Assembly: GCA_004335635.1 (NCBI GenBank)
Contig: QAXH01002176.1
Location: 1-33,660 of the forward strand
From: Chloromonas sp. AAM2
Lineage: Eukaryota > Chlorophyta > Chlorophyceae > Chlamydomonadales > Chlamydomonadaceae
Reading direction: 5' to 3'
Length of the DNA stretch: 33,660 nt
The translations under genes and the position numbers were made by a program. Shown here piece by piece: positions 1 through 11,000 of this stretch (the first letter of the stretch is position 1; the number at the start of each line of letters is the position of its first letter). The notes beneath the pieces were generated by a model. The model did no database searches, was not told the origin of the DNA, and saw nothing but the letters and a program-made list of their open reading frames with translations.

Positions 1-640
1 ATTGTGTCTAGCTGCAGCACCGTGGGTTGAACCATGAAAAGCCATGTAATGATGATGATGAAAGGATGAACTCGGTGCGCTTGCTTGACACTCTGCTTTA
101 AGCTACGTCAACGACAGCAATAGATCAGCGGGGATCGTGCATCAGTTCCCACTTTCCACTGCGCTAGTGTAAGCTGTTGTTTTTTACCACATGTGACATG
201 TGACATCTGATGCTTTCCAGTCGGAAATACATCCGGGCAACAAACATGCAAGGCAACACACGTGCAGAAGCAGTGGATCAATACGGGCAAACAGAAGGAT
301 ATGTCAGTGACGGGGATGAATCTCATTACAATAGTTCGCCAAGGTGTGCAATCATTTGGAGCACGCAGAGTTTCAAAGGTTTGGTCACTGAATAAAGCTG
401 TGGCCGTCACCACGCCCACATGTGTCAGATGCATGGTAGACAGACAGGGCCCAGTACTAGAGAGTTGAATAGCGATAAGCCTTGAATCGCATGTTCCATA
501 AGCGGTATGTCCAAACGCAGTCAACAAGCACACGAGCAGTATGGGCACGCCGGCGCTTGGGCATGTCAGCACTGCCTGGCAGGTAGCCTCCCTTAAAGCC
601 AAGAGAGACTGTGTCGGCTTTGCAGCCTCAGTCTGACGCA
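1..640. other. Non-coding stretch downstream of the LMBR1-like gene
   Basis: I see no convincing gene here. The open frames in it are short, overlap one another and have no family resemblance. The first 60 bases are one copy of a dispersed repeat that recurs at 11187-11260. A TTACA at 326-330 reads TGTAA on the minus strand and could serve as a distant polyadenylation signal for the gene ending at 819, but it lies about 490 bases past the stop, so this is weak. Confidence 0.5.
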
Positions 641-800
641 GCAAGCACGTGGTGTGACATACAAGCACGTGGTGTGGCGTACAAGCACGTGGTGTGACGT
701 ACAAGCACGTGGTGTGGCGTACAAGCACGTGATGTGGCGTACAAGCACGTGGTGTGAGGTACAAGCACGTGGTGTGAGGTACAAGCACGCCATGTCAGAT
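641..800. repeat. 20-bp tandem array, each unit with a CACGTG palindrome
   Basis: Seven full units of 20 bases plus one decayed unit, with consensus ACAAGCACGTGGTGTGGCGT. Most units hold the palindrome CACGTG, a G-box/E-box core. The array begins 19 bases beyond the stop codon of the minus-strand LMBR1-like gene, so it probably lies in its 3' untranslated region. The long minus-strand open frames across it are by-products of the repeat. Confidence 0.9.
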
Positions 801-818
801 GCAGGACCGTGAGGAGGG

Positions 819-3800
819 TTAGCTCTCCGCGTACACGTCGAACTTGTTGCGCTTGCGGCCCCACTGCTGCTTGCCGCGGAAGCACATGAAGATGCATGAG
901 ATGAAGACAAAGACGTAGAAAGCGTAGAGGAAAAACTGCAGGGCATAGAAGAGGCACACCGGATTGGTGACGTGACCGGTTCAGCAAACCTCCTACTAGC
1001 TTTGTCCAGGGCAATGGTCAAAGGACTTGAGGAGTGCTGCTGCTTGCCAGCGGCGTTGCAAACCTTGAAAGCTGATGCTTGTGTGTAAAGCAAGTGGGCG
1101 ACGAATGGGATGATAGCGGTTTTGGCAGCATTGGCCACAGCATGCACGTCTGTAGTGCAGCATGCCATTGTGTATCACCAACTCACATTGTACTGGTACA
1201 GCCAGGAGATACCCATCAGGTACATAACCTGCACATAGAGGGGCAGAGGGGTTAGCAGCACTTCAACACGCCAAATGACTGGACCAATTGCCATATGTAT
1301 GCTCATCGAATTCGTGCCTCCCAGTACTTTGACACGCCAGCAAGCATTTGAGTGTCGGAATTGATTCCCATCTCTCGTGTCGCTAGCAGTCATGTTCAAG
1401 ATTTCAGCTCACAGCCTTCAAATTCATCTGCATACATGCTCATCCCCCCATCCCAGTGCCACCACGCTTTTCCATGTGCAGCAGCACCGATAAGCAATAA
1501 CCACGCTTCAATTCCCAGCTCACAGCTCCCGTGGCAGTTCTCCAAAACGTCCACAGCTACAAACTCAATGCTGCTTGTCCCGTGCATGTATAGTGTCCTT
1601 ATGATGATTGAACATGTTCTCACTCTGATTGCCGTACACGCACGCCCACATGCATGCATCAAGTTGAGTGCTTTCACACCATGACCCCACGCACTCCATG
1701 CTCCCATGCACCCGCCTGATTCCCAAAGATGTCAAAGATGTCCGTCTGGTTGCCGTAGACCGCAAACGCCTGCGCCGAGAACTGCAGTATTGCCGGCGCC
1801 ATGGTCATGATGATGCCGGTGTTGACCAGCATGGCGCTCATCATGGTGGCGCCCTTGCGCATGGGGTACAGCTTGATGAAGAGCAGGTTCAGTCCGAGCA
1901 TGAAGTTGCCCTTGATGGCAACAACTGCAAGGAACGGGAAGGAGCAGAGCACACCAGGTATTTGAGGCTGGCGTCCATAAATAACATTGCAACAAACACA
2001 TGCGTACGACCATGGTTTAAGGGTCGAAAAACCCTCGTTATACATAAACTTTTTGCTCCCTGCCCCGTTTCGCCTGATTCCTTTTGCGTATGGTTAGCTC
2101 TGACATCCTGATGACTTTAAGGTTGGTTGAGGGCACACTCAATCAGCCCGACGCTGGCCTTCTGCTTGTTGCTTGTAGCTTGCAACAGAAGACATGACCG
2201 CAGCCCTCAGCAGCCTATGAGGATCCCCCCCTGAGAGCTGATGCCTGATGGCCGTGCCATGTCTTAAGGCCTGCGCTCCTCCTAGCCCATGAACAGAAGC
2301 ACGTACAGAAGACGTGAAGCGGTGCCCCACCCACCCACACACATAAACCCGAGCAGGGTGCAGGAAACAGTGGCACGTCACCCACCTATCCTATAGCAGG
2401 GAGACGTGCTGCAGCGGCTCATCACCCACCCTCACAAAAACAAGCACAGCGCAATCAAACAACCCAGCGGACACCTCGGCAGGCACCATGAAGCCCCAAC
2501 ACGTTCACATTCCCCACAAATGTACAGCGCTGCGCCACTGCCCCTCGCGAAAGCACGAGCAAGGGCCCACCACCCGCCCGTACCCACACACACGCAGGGC
2601 GGGCCACCCACCCATCATGTAGAGGCAGAAGCCCGCAAACGCCGCCACGCCCAGCAGCGCAAACGCGCCGTCCAGCGTGGTGAAGAGCAGGTTGAGCAGC
2701 GGGCTCAGCGGGACGGGCGGCAGCATGTACACGGCGATGTGCACCAGCCAGGCCACGGACAGGCACAGCCCGAACACGCCCATGAAGCCGGTCACGTAGA
2801 ACCCCAGCATGAAGAGCACCCACCGCACCTCCCCGTCCTCACCCTGACCCGGGGCAGGCAAGGAGGTGGAGACATGTCGTTGAACAATCAGCATAGAAAC
2901 ATGTCATGGTACCCGCAGACCAACAATCAACAACCCAACTAATCAACCAACCGACCAGCAGGATACAGCCACGGCTAACAAGGCAACAGACCACATACAA
3001 TCATCCTGTAGCCTTCCAAATCATCAATGCGATTCATTCCAGCCCTGGTGTCAGCCCTCATGTGCAAAAATAAAATGCCGGCCGGTCTCGTGCTGCCACT
3101 CGTGTTCAATTCCAGGCCACTATGGCCATGCCAGCGGCTGTGTGAGTTGGACACTCGTTTTTCATCCCAAACTCAAACTCAGGAACTCAAGAAAGCAGCG
3201 TCAGAGTCAACTGATAATTTGTGTAAGCTTTCGTGTTGCAAAGAAATGCTTTGTTAGAAAATGCGTATGTTCATCACGCACGGCTATTTCATTTATTCTG
3301 GTACTTTGGCAGGCTTTGGCAGACTGAAACTAACCAATTAACCAACTTACCTGTGGGTACACCCGCTCCAACTGCCATTCATCTTCCTCCAGCTCAACCA
3401 CCTCCCGCTCCAGCCGCTTCAAGTTACTGCGCCATTTGCGGCTTTTCTCCTGTTTCCGAAGCAAGGCAGACATCTCCTGCACAAGCCACGGCAAACGGAG
3501 CGAAAGCTTGGGTCCACGGCAGAGTCTCAGTAGATCACACCTGAGCTCTCACATATTGAGTGCACAAGCACTAGAGTGCGTCAAACCACAGGGCCTCGAA
3601 ACTGATGTTGCAAATGCTTGTCCAGATGCTGTGCTTGATTGTCAGCCCGCCACAACTCCACGTTTGTGTGCATAGGCTCAGCACATACCGTACTGATCCT
3701 GGGTTGTGGTCGCTAATTAGTAAATAACTAAATAACTAATAAATGAATTCGGAAAATTCGGAAAATGCATAGGCCCAGCAGATACACCGCCCATCCGCTC

Positions 3801-6800
3801 ACCACTAATAACGGCTACCCATGGCCCACTGGATGCCTGCATGGCGGGCCCACACCATCGCACCCCTACTCACCACCACTTGCTTTGCCCTCTGTGCGAT
3901 GATGCGCGCCCTGCGTATGTACTCGCTCTTAGTAATGACGCTCGTGGGCCGGCCTAGGAACTGGAATATCCAGTCTATGGGCGCGGCCAGCACGCCCACG
4001 CCCGCAAAGACAAGGAAGAGCAGCCACCCTGCGCACACAGCAGCGCCAGGTACCCTCATGCAGGCCATACGCGCGTCGCTTAACACGCTTGCACCGTGCA
4101 GCATGGAACAATCAGACTTGGCAGCGCAAACCTGTCACAACTATGGTGTTGATTTTGACCCGGCTGCTTAAATGGACGTGCACAGCCATGTGATGCGGGG
4201 TACAAGCAAGGACCACGACGCATGGAAGTCAAAACGCATCGGACTACTCTCAAAGGCGAATTTGTTTGGGCCCGCTGGCCTAAACGCAGCCTTGCATGGG
4301 ACATGTGATGCGTTTGAGGACCACTCCCATGCAGCCCATGGAACACGCTAAGCATGCTGCTACCCATCGGTTTATGAACATGATTTAAACTCTGAGCCGG
4401 TTCTGGATGGGCAGCTCAGGCCTCAAAGGGCATTTAACAATTGCAGCGTTTGCCTGGCTGTGCTCCAGCCAGTCTCTTTCTGGCCTCATCACACAAACAG
4501 GATTGCACACATGCATCCGCTTGGGTGTGTGCATGTGAGTGTGTGCTTATACGGTGCGGTCGAGCCCTGGTCCTTACCTAGCACTGACTGCACTGCGATG
4601 ATGTAGACCGGCAGCGACACCCGGAGCTTCCAGTCGCTGAGCTTGATGGTCTTGCCAAAGGCACTGCACTGCAGGGGCAGAGAGATGGGAAGAGGCATGC
4701 AACGGTGGAATGTCATGCACAGGTGGCGAGGGTGGAGACCGCATCGTTACAATTCTCCGTCGTGCATCACCGTGCACCACAATGTGGCATGTCATGGAGG
4801 CCAACCAAGACTTTCCGTGTAACGTTTATTATTCTCCATCTTGCTCAAGAAACACACGAGAACAGACGGAAATCGACAACAAACCAACACACACGGCTCC
4901 ATGATTGTCTGCTTATGAAGCATTTGCTAGAAAACAACTCTGGAAGCTAACCGTTTCAAAGGAAGGATTTGCTCAGATTTTACTGGTAGTTGCAAGTGGG
5001 AGTGCGTGGCTGCTGGGCTGGACGTGCGGGACTGCGCGGCTGTGAACACCAAGCACCTGACCCGGATAATAGGATCTCAATTGGTGTAACCGCCGCACCT
5101 GGTCTATGGAAGCAGGCAAGGTTGCTGATTTGGGCTGGGCGGTTGGAATGCAGCTGTAGTTGCCCATTGTGATATTGCCCCATGTGCCGTTCAGGTTGCC
5201 TAGGGCCTCCAGTGGCAGGGTGCCGCTCTGCAGCTCCTGAGTCGGGTAGATCACGAAGCCCACCAGCGCTGCAACAGAACACAGTGGCAGGAGGGGAAGC
5301 ACAAGCTGCTGGACAGAAGCATTGTTCCTGTTGTTGTGTACATGGCCTTCAGTCCGGGGAGGACTGCTCGGCAGGGGCAGGGGATGGAGCGGGGAAAACA
5401 AATAGCACAACTGTTAACTGCACCACTGCACCAGCAAGACATGCAAATCAGCTCAGTGGGCCGACCAGACAGGAACAATCTGTTAGGAGCATTCTGGCAA
5501 ACTCAAAGTGTGGAGTGGGCAGCTGGAGAGGTGTACCAGGCATCGTGCAGCGTCGCTAACCCTCGCACCAATCTGTTTCCCTTCTTTTCCCCTTTCGGTT
5601 AGGGTTTTGTTGGTTAGGGTTAGGGTTAGGTGGATGGCTATGGCCTTGCCTCATTTGCCCCACACACAGGGCAAGGGTTTGCTCAACTACTTGCTTTGCA
5701 AAGTTTCTGTACTATCCTTGCTTCTGCCAAGCCTGGCCATGGTCTTGTCTCCTCTGCTCCACACACTGGGCAAGGGTTGCTGGCATTAAACTGGCCAACT
5801 AACACACTGCCACTCACGGCGTGTCCCCTACACCCCCCTCAGCCCTGACATGGCCCTGCCCCTGGCCCGGTCCTCACCGTAGAATATGCCCACAATCAGG
5901 ATGATGAACACCAGGAACATCATGGTCCACGCCACAGCGCTCTTAATCTTCTGGAAGAATGTGCTGCATGGCACAGCGGACACGGGCAACACACATGCAC
6001 ATCAGGAACACACCCAGTACGCAGCAAGCCTACCGTGCAGCATGCAGCGTGCTGGAATGGTTGTTGGAAAGTAAGTGTACTCTGTTGCATGCACATGAGA
6101 GCTGCACCCACATTGGCAAAGCAGCGTTTGTATTGATGTATTTCGTTGCAAGCACATGCAGCATGCTGCCGGTTTGAAGACATGCAATGACTTCCTCTTG
6201 TCCCATGTCTAATGCTGCTGCACCAGATGCTGGTATAAAACCGTCTGCACATGCTAGTGAAGCCGTTTTCCCTTGTTAGAAACCTAGACGTGCTCACAAG
6301 TCCGAGTCAGCCTCGTAGAAGAACAAAGTGAATGGCGTGACCGCGAAGACCATGACCAGCAGCATGATGAAAACCGCCATCCATAGCGTGTACATGGGCA
6401 GGGTGTAGGCGCAGGCGCTGGGGGACACGCCGCTGCTGCAGGCCGCCTTGTTGGCTACATCCTGTAAAGGAGATGGGGAGGGTTGACAGGACGAGGCAGA
6501 GACTGATTAGTGGTATGCCAAAGTGGTTTACCAACGGCCTGGTCGCATGAACCCATATGCGATCATGATGAGCCAGTACTTGGCAGAAAGGGTGCTATTC
6601 GTGTGCCTGCCAATGACACAACTCAATCATTACATGCCTGGCCATCAGACCGCGTCCAGAGCAGGATTGCAATTGTGCCAATGTACAACAGACAGTACGA
6701 GATTGTACACTAGTGACAACTCTCTGGTAAAGACAAAGGAGGGCAGGACCCGCCAACCACACATGAGACGCCCCACTCAGACGCATGAGCCCGCCTCAGC

Positions 6801-7825
6801 AGTGCTCCAGAAGACGTGAGCGAGCAAGAAAGATTCAGTGCACAAGTCCCGGGCCAGCATGTCTGCCCCTTGGTATGTCATGCGCCTCCATGCACCCGCC
6901 TACTCCATTGACCTAAACCTTGAGGAGCAGGTGCTGCATCCCGCATGTAATTAACCTCCTTCGCTAACCCCTCCACCCATATGCCAGTCCAACACAAGTG
7001 CCCCTCCCTTGCTGCCTTCACCTGGCCCTGCCACATGCCCTCCTGCCCGACCTGCCCTCCTTTCTCAGATCTAAATCCAAGCGCAGCTCCGTCCTCGTCA
7101 ATTCACGCACCATGGGAAACATGAGCACCGCAATGACTGCCAGCGACAGCCCGAAGATGACCACGGCCTTGGGAAACCATGCCTGGTTGCGGTCCTCCGG
7201 GTGTGAGTACTCAATCAGCACGTAGACGTTGCCAACCTAATTGGTGACAAGGACATATGGCAACAGCTTGAAAATGTGGCAGCCGAGAGGTGCCTTGACT
7301 TCAGGTCTAGTGGAAACTGTGGGTACTGCCTTTGCCTCGGGTCCAGTGGAGGCAGGGCACTGTATCCATCCTCGTCTCACACATGGCTTGCCAGCGTGCT
7401 CAGTGCACAAGTGCCTTGCTGCCGGAACAGTTGAAGCTATGATGTGCACATGCTACCGTATTGCCTGCTGCTCCACTGCCATGCACCAAGGCAGTGCCGC
7501 TGCCTGCTTCATTCTGCGACTGCCTGTTGCCACTTGGCGCTAGACGTGACTGTTGTTGCCAGCTGCTAGGCCAATGCACTGTCGTTGCATGCTCGTCCAA
7601 AACTGTGAGGCCCTGCACCATCGTCGTGTTGTTGCTGCCACTGTGCCCATGCTGCAAACATAGCTGCTTACCAATACAAGGAGGACAACCACCACGGCAA
7701 TGAGAATGAGGAACCAGTTGAAGCCTGCACGAAGCAGTACTGTTCCACAGTCAGGCACAAGGGCAGGGAGCGACCTGGAAGGTGGAGAGGGTGAACAACC
7801 CTTGCTGCAACGTACCCTCCGCCAT
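819..7825 (-). CDS. LMBR1-like (LIMR family) multi-pass membrane protein
   Basis: Exons in transcript order: 7825-7816, 7724-7672, 7236-7111, 6461-6298, 5963-5878, 5268-5099, 4668-4578, 4028-3874, 3476-3351, 2843-2612, 1924-1716, 1228-1187, 935-819. They join without a phase clash into 526 aa, close to the roughly 510 aa of plant LIMR proteins. Family marks seen in order: MAEGFNWFLILIAVVVV at the start, EYSHPEDRNQAWFPK, then DVANK, LPMYTLWMA, FFYEADSD, a GRPTSVITKSEYIRRAR loop, a charged helix ending in ERVYPQ, LSPLLNLLF, KLYPMRKGATMM and GISWLYQYN. About nine hydrophobic segments can be seen. Family knowledge: LMBR1-domain proteins are endomembrane or plasma-membrane proteins; animal LMBRD1 assists lysosomal cobalamin export, while the plant function is poorly known. 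The first coding exon is only 10 bases. The exon 11 donor must be GC (CAG|GCGGGT) to keep phase. It is divergent from the metallopeptidase gene. Confidence 0.93.
5598..5630 (+). repeat. Interstitial telomere-like TTAGGG repeats
   Basis: One TTAGGG at 5599-5604 is followed by three head-to-tail copies at about 5613-5630. They lie inside the intron between exons 5 and 6 of the LMBR1-like gene. TTAGGG is a telomere repeat in some green algae, while others use TTTTAGGG or TTTAGGG, so this is either an interstitial telomeric scar or a short chance run. Confidence 0.6.
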
Positions 7826-8097
7826 GGTGAACGTCCGTTAATCACGGCTTAGACTTGTATGTAATTGTGCCAGCTCACGTTCCGAGCGTCCAGCATTGCG
7901 TGTGGCGCCCCAATGTAGGTCAGACAATGAGCAAAGTTTCAAAATTAATAATTTCTCAGGCGTCGTCTACCGTGTCAGCGGATTGTAGGCGGCAGCACAG
8001 TATTGTCAGCCCTACTTTTGGCGTCGAAAAGCACTTAAGCGTTTCTACCCGCCCGAACGTTTGATGGCGCTCTGGACTGGTGGGCTTTCAATTCACG
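7826..8097. promoter_or_regulatory. Bidirectional promoter spacer between two divergent genes
   Basis: This 272-base gap separates the ATG of the LMBR1-like gene (minus, 7825) from the first ATG of the M3 peptidase gene (plus, 8098). Both 5' untranslated regions and both core promoters must fit here unless upstream non-coding exons exist. The middle holds a short AT-rich run (about 7943-7957). I see no clear TATA box. Confidence 0.6.
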
Positions 8098-11000
8098 ATG
8101 ATGCTCCGCACTACGTCTTCTCGCCTGCTCGCCTCAGCATCACGCTCAACCATCCGGCATCGTCCTGTGTTGGCCTCTCACCGGTCCAGTGGCCTCACCA
8201 GGGCTGTTGCAGCTAACATCGCCACCATGGCAGACACAACTGTGGACACGGCTGCGCTTATTGAGAAGCTGAACACAGATTACGAGAAGGTTCGCGATCT
8301 GATCTATCAAACAGGGTTTGCCTCACCTGGACCACACACTGTGTATCTCACTGAGATTGTTCACCCTTGCCATGCCTTTGCAGGTTCACAAGGTGATATC
8401 ATTATACACCGCGTTGCACTCTCCTACCACTGAGAGCTTGGCCGTGTCTTTGTGGCACAGCATAGCACTGACGGCATCACGTAGAATATCAAGTACATGC
8501 ACAAGGCCAGCATTTACATGGCAACCAATTGCAGGCATTGCTATGAAAAGCATCAAGCAAAGTGGCAGCCGGCTGTAACCAGCAAAGATCTTTCCATTTT
8601 CCAATGCAACACTTCAATCATCCAGCCATTGTCGCCTGGCAGCACTGCACAAGCATCACGGAGCATGTCAGTACGACGTTGGACTGTGGCTTCGTTCGCA
8701 CGCGGCTATCAGTGCTTAATATTGTCGGTACTTTGGGTTTGCCCACCATGCTGCACCATGCAGGAGTTTGAGGACAATTTCTGGTCCACAAAGATGGCTC
8801 TAAAGGTATGCTTGCAGGGTGACGTGCACCTTGCATGCTGCACCTTGTTGCGTTAGCCAGGAGCAAGGTCCAGACCCAGGCCAGGGCCAGCCGGCAGCAG
8901 TACTACTTCAGCTTCTGTGTAGTCCGTTTGCTACAAGCACAATTATGTGCGCGTTTGCTACAAGCACAATTATGTGCGCACTCTTCAAATTAGCACGTTC
9001 TCATGGTTATGCATGTTGCAGCCCATTAAGTATAGCCTTCTGTCATTTTCTCATCGACTTACCTAAGAGGCTAAGGTCAGGCCAGCAGCACAGGCCACAG
9101 AAGCTGGCAAGGCCCAGGCCACAATCCAAGAGCCAAGCAGCAGCACAGTTAGCCCAGGAGCTGTGGTACCTGGTACTGGCACATCCGCATGGTGATGCTT
9201 GATTGAGTTCATGTGTAGCCTATTGCCTGAAAGCACCATCACGTGCGCCCATGTGCCCCAGGGTAACAGCACTGAGGCGCTGGCAAACACCAAGAGTGCG
9301 TACGAGGCCTTCCTGGGCTCGCCGGAGAACCTGGCTGCGGTCCGGGCAAGGCTGGCGGTGAGGGCATGGGGCCAAGGCTTGGTTTGGCAGCTGAGCGGGC
9401 CGGGTTGACACGACCAGGCAGGCAAGACTGATGCTGTGCCGCATGTTTGGCGCATGCACAACTTTGGCATGCGGCCTTGTTGAAGTCACGTCATGCAGCC
9501 AAAGGGCAAGAGGCAGCTCTGCCTTACCTTGCTGCTGCAAGCATAAGTTCAGAGCCACGCAACTGAGTTTGGTGCAATTCCAAAGTGCTGTTTGCATACT
9601 GCCGTTCTAATGGCCGCCATCGCTTCATCTATGTCTGTGTTCCCACGCTGTGTCTTCCCAGGCCGGTGGTCTGACTCCCGAGCAGGAGGGTGTGCTCAAG
9701 ATCATGCAGAAGACGTTTGAGTGCTACATCACAGAGGACCCAGAGGCAAAGGTGTGAAACGGACATCGTCACAAGGCAGGCAAAAGAATGCTGTGGCGAT
9801 GTGTGCACAGTCTGGGTATTTCGTGTTCACCGTTAGGACAGCCCATGACATGACGGCCAGGGAGGGCATCTTGCGGTAACTAACGTCACAACTGGGTTGA
9901 TTTGTCAGTCACACTCCTCATGCACAGCACTCAGGGCAGGTACATGCATGTTGCTGCACCCCATGAGAATTGAATCAGGCGACATGTCATGAATCATGCA
10001 CATTGTCACATGCCATGCACGTCACATGTCCGCATGTCACTCTTCACTCTTTGTGTGCGCTCTCTCATGTGCCCCAACCATCCCGTGCGTTCTGTTTTGG
10101 TCGCCTTGCCACGTGCATCGTCACGTGTCATGCATGTCGCTTCTCACTCCCTGTGTGCCCTCCCACAGGCCCTGAAGGAGCGTCTCAACACACTGGAGGC
10201 CGAGCTGTCGGCGTCTCGCAACACCATGGCACTGGGGTTCAAGGTGCAAAGGGGTGGGGCAGCGGAGTTTACAGTACGAAAGCATTCCGACTGGGGGAAC
10301 TTGGGGGAGGACTCGTAGCAGTTTGTGCTCTTGTCCAGCTGGTCGTACAAAGCTCCAAGGTGTAAAGGAGAGGAAATCGGCGGCTTAGCAGCAGCCTACA
10401 GCCCCCCCCCCAGCAAAGCGTGAGCACCCCGATATCATTGCATTGGCTTTTCTCCATGCTTTTCTCCATGCGTGCAGGACCCTTCCAAGGGCGGTGAGTT
10501 CGTCAAGGCCAGCAGTGTGCAGCTGAGGGACCGCATGCGGGTGTCGGAAGACGAGGAGACGCGCAAGGCTTGCTGGGAGGTAAGCGGGAAAGTGTGTGTG
10601 CGCCGGCACCTTGGGGCGCGGGAGCTGGACAAGGCATGCCAAAGGAAAGTCAAGGAATCACTCCCGGTCAGCTCGCCAACTTTGGGTTCCTGCAACCAAA
10701 GCAAAGTGTTTTGCAATGATGAGCTACGGGATTTGTTCACCCCCTCAGAACATGCGGAAAAGGTGGAGCGCGGCTCGCAGGCTGCACCCACAGGACTGTG
10801 CGGACCATTGGCTGCCTCCCCACCCCCACTCCCTTACCCTTTCCCTCTGACCACCTGGACCCCACGCGCTTTCATGACACTGTCTGCTACCACCCTGTCC
10901 ACCCGCAGGGCATGCGCTCCATTGGTCCGTTTGTTGCCGAGCGATTCCTGGAGATTGTCAAGGCACGCAACAAGCTCGCACGTCTGCTCGGGTAAGCCTG

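Noticed and set aside
108..1168. Overlapping minus-strand frames with repeated Pro/His/Arg/Ala/Cys words
   Set aside because: They translate the 20-bp CACGTG array and the last exon of the LMBR1-like gene in the wrong frame.
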